39,648 nucleotides of DNA, taken from Opitutaceae bacterium UBA3033. Its GTDB lineage: Bacteria; Verrucomicrobiota; Verrucomicrobiia; Opitutales; Opitutaceae. Location: the NCBI GenBank assembly GCA_002367815.1, contig DFDG01000008.1:1-39648 (forward strand). The letters run 5' to 3'. Positions 34,949 through 39,648 of this stretch are shown here, one piece after another (positions within the stretch are counted from its first letter, which is position 1; every line of letters starts with the position of its first letter). The notes below the pieces were generated by a model. It saw only the letters and a list, made by a program, of their open reading frames with translations. It made no database searches and was not told where the DNA came from. The position numbers and the translations under genes are program-made.

Positions 34949-35788
34949 ATGAGTTACAATATCTATTTTGATAAAACCGATCACGCCGGTATCCGCCTGG
35001 CCCTTGATACCTATGGCTATTGCGTGGTTAGCAAAGTTATTGGCCTCGATCGGGTGCAGCAATTCAAGGATGAGATAGATCGTCTGCTCGATCCCGATCG
35101 CAGTCTGCCCCTCGCCAGTTCTAAATATCACCTGGCCTTTGCCGAGGAATGCACGGCGATGTGGGATATGGTGGATGACGCTGATTACATGAATCTCCGC
35201 TATGCCCTGAACGGGGACCGCAATATTTGCCTGCACCGTTCCGCGGCAATTCTGCGCACAGCTGGCGAACCCATGGGCGGTTGGCACTCCGATCATTGCG
35301 GGCGGGTCAAGGGGCCAAAAACCCACGCCAATGATTTTCTTAACGTTTACACTTTCGAAAGTGGAGCCTGGTTTTATCTCAATGGCAGCCATCCCGATCG
35401 CAGTGGCATTGCCGTGCTGGAAAATTCCCACACCGAAGATTGGACTCCTCCCGATGGGTTCCACTTGGATGAGGAACGCCGCTACATCTTTCGCGATGAT
35501 TTGGGCGAATCCAAAGGCTCCTACAGCCAGCTCGATATTCCCGGTGCCGTGCCCGTGGTCAGCGACCCGGGAGACATGATTCTGTTTTCTGCGTTAACTT
35601 ATCACGTAAATATGGCCACCAATGAGCGCCGCTATACCTGCGCCGCGGCATTTCGACCCAAATCAATCAAGGTCGATGTGCCATGGGCGTTGCCCGAATC
35701 GGCCCGGAATATGATCAATCGACTCCCTGCCCGCTATCTTCCCTTCACGGAAGGTTACACTGGCATCGACCCCAACTGGAAACCATAG
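34949..35788 (+). CDS. Phytanoyl-CoA dioxygenase (PhyH) family oxygenase
   Basis: A 279-residue Fe(II)/2-oxoglutarate oxygenase. The iron-binding HxD is in GGWHSDHCGRV near residue 112 (His and Asp two apart), and the distal histidine in ALTYHVNMATNERRYTCAAAF near 215, where the following arginine would bind 2-oxoglutarate. The C-terminal TEGYTGIDPNWKP is an ending I associate with this subgroup. The ATG at 34949 has 26 bases of spacer from the ATPase gene and no intervening terminator, so the enzyme is likely co-transcribed with the peptide transporter. It differs from the broken copy at 25337 in every motif context, so it is not a recent duplicate. The ending is TAG. The substrate is unknown. 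Confidence 0.9.
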   Translation: MSYNIYFDKTDHAGIRLALDTYGYCVVSKVIGLDRVQQFKDEIDRLLDPDRSLPLASSKYHLAFAEECTAMWDMVDDADYMNLRYALNGDRNICLHRSAAILRTAGEPMGGWHSDHCGRVKGPKTHANDFLNVYTFESGAWFYLNGSHPDRSGIAVLENSHTEDWTPPDGFHLDEERRYIFRDDLGESKGSYSQLDIPGAVPVVSDPGDMILFSALTYHVNMATNERRYTCAAAFRPKSIKVDVPWALPESARNMINRLPARYLPFTEGYTGIDPNWKP

Positions 35789-35861
35789 GGCGAATCATGT
35801 CCTTTGCGCGACGCGGCGCCAACTGTCCACGTTTCAAACGACATCCTGTTTCTCATCCAAC

Positions 35862-36231
35862 ATGATCGGCATCGTCATCTTTGGCCTCATCACGACCGGT
35901 CTGGGTCTCTGGATGATATTGAAACCCAAAGTATGGTTGGACCTGTCCGTGCGCTATTGCCGGTTACCTTACATGCATCCTTTGGAAATCCTGCTCCGTC
36001 TCGGTTTCGGATTCATTTTTGTCATCTTCTCCGCCGAAACCAGATATCCCACCATCATATTGTATGCGGGTTACCTGCTCATTGCGGTTGGCATCGGCCT
36101 GGCTTTTCTGCGCCCCTCTTATCATTCGTCACATTGGTATCACCATGATTCAACGCATTGGGCCATGGTTCAGGTTCACCGGGTTGGTGGCCTTGTCCAT
36201 CGGACTATTTCTGATCTACGCCGCAATCTGA
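35862..36231 (+). pseudogene. Frameshifted small membrane protein
   Basis: The first 88 codons encode a membrane protein: MIGIVIFGLITTGLGLWMIL, the conserved-looking RYCRLPYMHPLEILLRLGFGF and a helix YAGYLLIAVGIGLAFLRPSYH. After SYH near 36126 the frame turns into unlikely His/Arg-rich sequence, whereas the next frame continues sensibly as RHIGITMIQRIGPWFRFTGL and ends IGLFLIYAAI at 36231. Removing one T near 36127 joins the halves. A third helix at the end completes what looks like a three- to four-helix protein. Alternatives are a sequencing error, or a separate 28-codon gene starting at the ATG at 36145. Confidence 0.65.
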
Positions 36232-36335
36232 GCGCGGCCTGCGACCTTCGTTCCGTCGATCCCGGGTCCTTAATCCCCTCCATTTGTCATCTTCCAGATC
36301 TGGCCGCGCCATGCGGAGCTCGCTAGAGCGAAGGC

Positions 36336-36425
36336 TGGCGGAGAGGGAGGGATTCGAACCCCCGTTACCCTTGCGGGCAAACCTGATTTCGAGTCAGGCG
36401 CGTTCGACCACTCTGCCACCTCTCC
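36336..36425 (-). tRNA. tRNA-Ser (anticodon CGA)
   Basis: On the minus strand the acceptor GGAGAGG pairs with CCTCTCC, followed by discriminator G and encoded CCA. The anticodon stem CCTGA / TCAGG encloses the loop CTCGAAA with anticodon CGA. The long variable arm (GCCCGCAAGGGT-like hairpin) is that of serine tRNA, and the T arm carries GGTTCGAATCC. The 90-base length includes CCA. It lies between the frameshifted membrane gene and the secreted protein gene. Confidence 0.95.
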
Positions 36426-36537
36426 GTTCAGGAAGGGCGAAGGTAGGCTGGGACTTGAAAAACGGAAGCAGAAAATCAGCGACTCGATGCAAACGGCCTA
36501 ATTCACTCTCAAAAAGTAGGCCTTTGATCGCGGGGAC

Positions 36538-37116
36538 TTAGAATTCCTCTGTATGCTCCAGCCCGCCAGTGATCTTGCTCATATACATCAACGCTCTCAA
36601 GTATACGTATAACTGCTTGCCGTTTTCCTCACCATCGTAAGAAAATCTCAGGTGGGCATCCACCCCGGCAGTCCTCAGATCGTAATCATCATTGCCGCCA
36701 AAAACCGCCGCGTAAGCCCGCTTCGAGCAAAATTTATATTTGGCGTGTGGTTTTATTACGATGCGGAAATCACGTCCGGTTCCGCCTCCATTTGGCACCA
36801 TCTCCTCTGATTTATAAGTCCCCGACCGTTGCCACATCAAGTCACTGATGTTTAGTTCCATCATATCGGTCCATTCCTGGGAAATCTCACTGGTTACCGG
36901 ACTCTTATAATAACCGGCCTGGTAAATCCTGATGGTGTTGATCGCTCCCTCCTTGATCCGCATGTAGGAGCTTTTGAAAAAACCATTACCCAACGGAATA
37001 TGGTGATTGGTGCATAATTTGTAATTCGTCCGCAGCCAGTCCAACGTCATTTCTTCGGATTGAGCACCAGCCGAAGTCGAAATCAGTAATGCCAGAATGT
37101 AAGGCAGTAGTCTCAT
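36538..37116 (-). CDS. Secreted protein of unknown function
   Basis: A 192-residue protein with a signal peptide from the ATG at 37116 (MRLLPYILALLISTSAGAQ, cleavage after GAQ). The mature part has aromatic-rich strands, two cysteines (TNYKLCTNHH near 32 and KYKFCSKRAYAAVFGG near 129) and ends in a strand-rich region YDGEENGKQLYVYLRALMY. No family recognised. The same frame remains open for 70 more codons upstream, but that part has no signal character. It stands alone between the serine tRNA and the DUF983 gene on the same strand. Confidence 0.75.
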   Translation of the reverse strand: MRLLPYILALLISTSAGAQSEEMTLDWLRTNYKLCTNHHIPLGNGFFKSSYMRIKEGAINTIRIYQAGYYKSPVTSEISQEWTDMMELNISDLMWQRSGTYKSEEMVPNGGGTGRDFRIVIKPHAKYKFCSKRAYAAVFGGNDDYDLRTAGVDAHLRFSYDGEENGKQLYVYLRALMYMSKITGGLEHTEEF

Positions 37117-37377
37117 ATTCCAAACGTAGTGAATCCAAGGAGTAGACAGCGCTGCCGCATCGATCTCAGATTTACGTGCCAGAATGACAGATTCATCGGT
37201 GGGGATGAATGAAATTCGCCACGGGTAGAAGACTTTGAATTCATCTGAGAAAATAATTGCACCACAATGCGATCCCACGAATGAACCGCAGCGAAAAAAG
37301 GCTGTAAACAACGATAAACACAGCAAGAGTTTTCATGATCGCCGCCCCAACGCACCGGGAATGCCAATCGGCATCAT
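37117..37377 (-). other. Gap with possible small-gene remnant
   Basis: On the minus strand an ATG at about 37337 opens MKTLAVFIVVYSLFSLRFI, a plausible signal peptide that runs into a stop 31 codons later, while the neighbouring frame carries SDEFKVFYPWRISFIPTDES and stays open to 37117. This could be a small secreted gene broken by a frameshift, or chance. No other gene, hairpin or repeat seen. Confidence 0.3.
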
Positions 37378-37785
37378 TCAGGTATTTTGATCCTCGTCAT
37401 CCGCCAAAGGTCTTTGATTGACCGGCAGATGCTGGGTTAGAAAGAAATAGTAGCACATCAGCCACCAACTGCGGGAAAAGCGGTAAAACAGGGCGGGGAA
37501 AACGATCGCCCCAATCCCCGCCAACACCATGGCAAACCGGTGGCCGATGACATGGTAAAAGGCCAGCAGCATGACCGGAGTAAGAAAACCCACCAGGGTC
37601 ACCCCATAATTGAGCGATAGCGAGCCGAGGAAGAAACCCTCATCCCGCTCGATTTTCAAACCGCATTGCGGGCATTCCTTGTTGGTTTGAAAGAACGTGC
37701 CGGCTCGAAACAGGGTGTGTCCGCCACAATTCGGGCAGCAATTGGTCAGACCACGGACGATTATGCGGGCACGGGTTACTTTCAT
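37378..37785 (-). CDS. DUF983 family zinc-ribbon membrane protein
   Basis: A 135-residue protein of the DUF983 family. The N-terminal 50 residues form a zinc ribbon, CPNC (17-20) and CPQC (38-41), followed by RDEGFFLGSLSLNYGVTL and two membrane helices at about 58-80 and 84-104, ending in SWWLMCYYFFLTQHLP. The function of the family is not known; homologues are often near cytochrome c oxidase or ribosomal genes. It lies downstream of tsf, separated by a terminator hairpin, so it may have its own promoter. Confidence 0.9.
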   Translation of the reverse strand: MKVTRARIIVRGLTNCCPNCGGHTLFRAGTFFQTNKECPQCGLKIERDEGFFLGSLSLNYGVTLVGFLTPVMLLAFYHVIGHRFAMVLAGIGAIVFPALFYRFSRSWWLMCYYFFLTQHLPVNQRPLADDEDQNT

Positions 37786-37792
37786 AAATAAA

Positions 37793-37820
37793 AACGCTCC
37801 ACTCTAAAGAGCGGAGCGTT
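37793..37820 (-). terminator. Rho-independent terminator of the rpsB-tsf operon
   Basis: On the minus strand a hairpin of AACGCTCC and GGAGCGTT plus inner CTC/GAG pairs, with one mismatch, followed by TTTTATTT. It lies 26 bases after the tsf stop. On the plus strand the stem is followed by a run of A, so it is directional for the minus strand. Confidence 0.85.
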
Positions 37821-37846
37821 GAAAAAATCGCAACTGTGTAGGTGCC

Positions 37847-38440
<594 letters not shown>

Positions 38441-38462
38441 TTTTCGTTTAAGAATCGGTCGG

Positions 38463-39350
38463 TTACTCTGCCTTTACGGGAGCCTTCTTGGCCCGCACCA
38501 GTGTCTTCTTTGTCACCGGTGCAGCATCAGTATCGACCTCGTCCATATCGTCGGCGATGTCCGCATCGACTGCAGGGGCTACTTCGGAAGTATCAATCCC
38601 AGCCGCGGCAGCAACTGCGGCGGTAGCACTGTGGAGATCTGCCGCCCCACGGGCAGCACGACGGGTGTCGCGTTGATTCAACCCACTTTGCACCGCCTCA
38701 AGAATTGTCTCCACGATGATTCGAATGGATTTCACGGCATCGTCATTGCCGGGGATGGCATGGGTTAGATTTGCCGGATCCGAATTGGTGTCCACCAAAC
38801 CGATGGTGGGGATACCAGTGCGCGCGGCTTCAGCCACAGCAATCTTTTCATGATTCACATCAATGATGAACATGGCCGATGGCATGCCATTCATGTCCAT
38901 GATACCGTTAAAATTGCGCTGCATGCGGCCCATCTCACGCTTGATGGCGGCCTGCTCCTTGGAGGAAAATTTGGTCAACTCGCCGTCGGTATCCATCTTC
39001 TGGTAATTCTTATACTTCGCGATGGACTTCTTAACGGTCTCGTAATTGGTGAGGGTGCCGCCGAGCCAACGGTCGACGCAGCAAGGCATGTTGACCGAGG
39101 ATGCGGCCTCACGGATAATTTCCTGCGCCTGCTTCTTGGTGCCGACAAAGAGAATGTTACCCCCATTGGCGACGGTATCCTCAACAAACGCGTAAGCTTT
39201 TTTTAGGGCCTCGAAGGTTTTGCCGAGGTCTATGATTGAAATGCCTTGGCGATGGTCGAAAACGAATGGTTTCGAGCGTGGATTCCAACGTTTGGTCTGG
39301 TGCCCGAAATGCACTCCGGCATCGAGCAGGTCTTTAGGTGTGAGGTTCAT
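38463..39350 (-). CDS. rpsB: 30S ribosomal protein S2
   Basis: S2 binds late on the small subunit near the S1 site. The 295 residues start with the signature DLLDAGVHFGHQTKRWNPRSKPFVF and include GGNILFVGTKKQAQEII near 63 and VNMPCCVDRWLGGTLTNYETVKKSI near 88. The conserved core ends near residue 230 (GLNQRDTRRAARG), followed by about 60 extra residues rich in Ala, Asp and Lys that end in KAPVKAE; many bacteria carry such variable tails. The leader upstream contains two hairpins that may be regulatory. Confidence 0.98.
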   Translation of the reverse strand: MNLTPKDLLDAGVHFGHQTKRWNPRSKPFVFDHRQGISIIDLGKTFEALKKAYAFVEDTVANGGNILFVGTKKQAQEIIREAASSVNMPCCVDRWLGGTLTNYETVKKSIAKYKNYQKMDTDGELTKFSSKEQAAIKREMGRMQRNFNGIMDMNGMPSAMFIIDVNHEKIAVAEAARTGIPTIGLVDTNSDPANLTHAIPGNDDAVKSIRIIVETILEAVQSGLNQRDTRRAARGAADLHSATAAVAAAAGIDTSEVAPAVDADIADDMDEVDTDAAPVTKKTLVRAKKAPVKAE

Positions 39351-39381
39351 TTGATCTGTGTATCTTTGCGATTACCCAGGT

Positions 39382-39483
39382 CGGCCAGTGGGCCGCCTTG
39401 CGATCGTTCTGATGGTTCTAGGTTGATGGTTTTACTAACAGAGCGGTCCAAAACAGAGACACGCTTCACCACTGGCAAGCGTG
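39382..39483 (-). promoter_or_regulatory. rpsB leader with two hairpins
   Basis: In the 200 bases before the rpsB ATG the minus strand can form CGGCC-CACT-GGCCG (39382-39395, ending about 31 bases upstream of the ATG) and CACGCTT / AAGCGTG with a ten-base loop (39460-39483). S2 represses its own operon through a leader RNA in several bacteria. I cannot match the known fold, so the regulatory role is a suggestion. Confidence 0.35.
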
Positions 39484-39508
39484 AATTCTTAAATCACTCA
39501 AAATGACG

Positions 39509-39514
39509 TTGACA
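39509..39514 (+). promoter_or_regulatory. Possible -35 element of the tRNA-Met gene
   Basis: A consensus TTGACA lies about 37 bases before the tRNA start, the right distance for a promoter. The expected -10 position (around 39532) is GC-rich and not convincing. Confidence 0.3.
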
Positions 39515-39550
39515 CTCCCATGGGGCCTAAGCACGTTGCCCCTCCCTTGA

Positions 39551-39627
39551 TGCAGGGTGGAGCAGTCTGGTAGCTAGTCAGGCTCATAACCTGAAGGTCG
39601 TCAGTTCAAATCTGACCCCTGCATCCA
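39551..39627 (+). tRNA. tRNA-Met (anticodon CAT), initiator type
   Basis: A 77-base tRNA with encoded CCA. The acceptor TGCAGGG pairs with CCCTGCA; the anticodon stem TCAGG / CCTGA encloses CTCATAA. The D arm has the initiator-type A11:U24 pair, and the whole sequence resembles bacterial tRNA-fMet closely, including AGCAGTCTGGTAGCT and the GAAGGTCGT variable region. It departs from the canonical initiator in two places: base pair 29:41 is A:U, so only two of the three hallmark G:C pairs remain, and 1:72 is a U:A pair, not a C-A mismatch. It could be read as an elongator on these points alone, but the D arm favours initiator. Confidence 0.9.
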
Positions 39628-39648
39628 ATTTTAAATCCTAGATCGGAA

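Overview
The window looks like a chromosomal segment of a free-living, probably marine or brackish Gram-negative bacterium, most likely a verrucomicrobium of the Opitutae type. This rests on the overall flavour of the proteins (short-form EF-Ts, a heparinase II/III-like lyase, phytanoyl-CoA-type dioxygenases, the LptG and lipoprotein machinery of an outer-membrane organism, sodium-coupled NhaC and NSS transporters) and not on a phylogenetic marker search. GC content is moderate. Shine-Dalgarno sites are often weak, so several starts are uncertain. TAA, TGA and TAG are all used as ordinary stops.

Layout, left to right. (1) 1-1756: an overlapping trio encoding an FMN-binding protein (cut by the window edge), the ApbE flavin transferase that would modify it, and a small cytochrome-b-like membrane protein, together an extracytoplasmic flavin redox module. 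(2) 1859-4155: xylose isomerase with its own terminator, a small lipoprotein and a GNAT acetyltransferase. (3) 4246-9232: a decayed secreted NTF2-like gene, a repeat protein plus sugar-type solute-binding protein, and a divergent heparinase II/III-like enzyme. (4) 9673-11482: a POT peptide transporter and a SugE/Gdx exporter. (5) 11497-17374, minus strand: NhaC antiporter, LptG, a secreted M14 carboxypeptidase and an unrecognised protein that may have an alpha/alpha-barrel fold. (6) 17552-20735: a sodium-coupled NSS amino-acid transporter with its tiny MetS-like subunit and a strong terminator, a secreted protein and a metallophosphoesterase. (7) 20843-25249: HtpG, a VapBC-type toxin-antitoxin pair with a repeated operator, a YegD-like Hsp70 and a two-helix membrane protein. 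(8) 25337-28564: a phytanoyl-CoA dioxygenase-like gene broken by two amber codons, then polyphosphate kinase. (9) 28807-35788: a tight six-gene operon for a YejABEF/Dpp-like peptide ABC transporter ending in a second, intact PhyH-type dioxygenase. (10) 35862-39627: a frameshifted membrane gene, tRNA-Ser(CGA), a secreted protein, a DUF983 protein, the rpsB-tsf operon, and a divergent initiator-type tRNA-Met.

I see no CRISPR array, prophage or insertion sequence. The most notable features are the number of interrupted genes (three well supported, two tentative), the operator array upstream of vapBC, a dioxygenase built into a peptide-transport operon, and an initiator tRNA with a non-canonical A:U pair in the anticodon stem.
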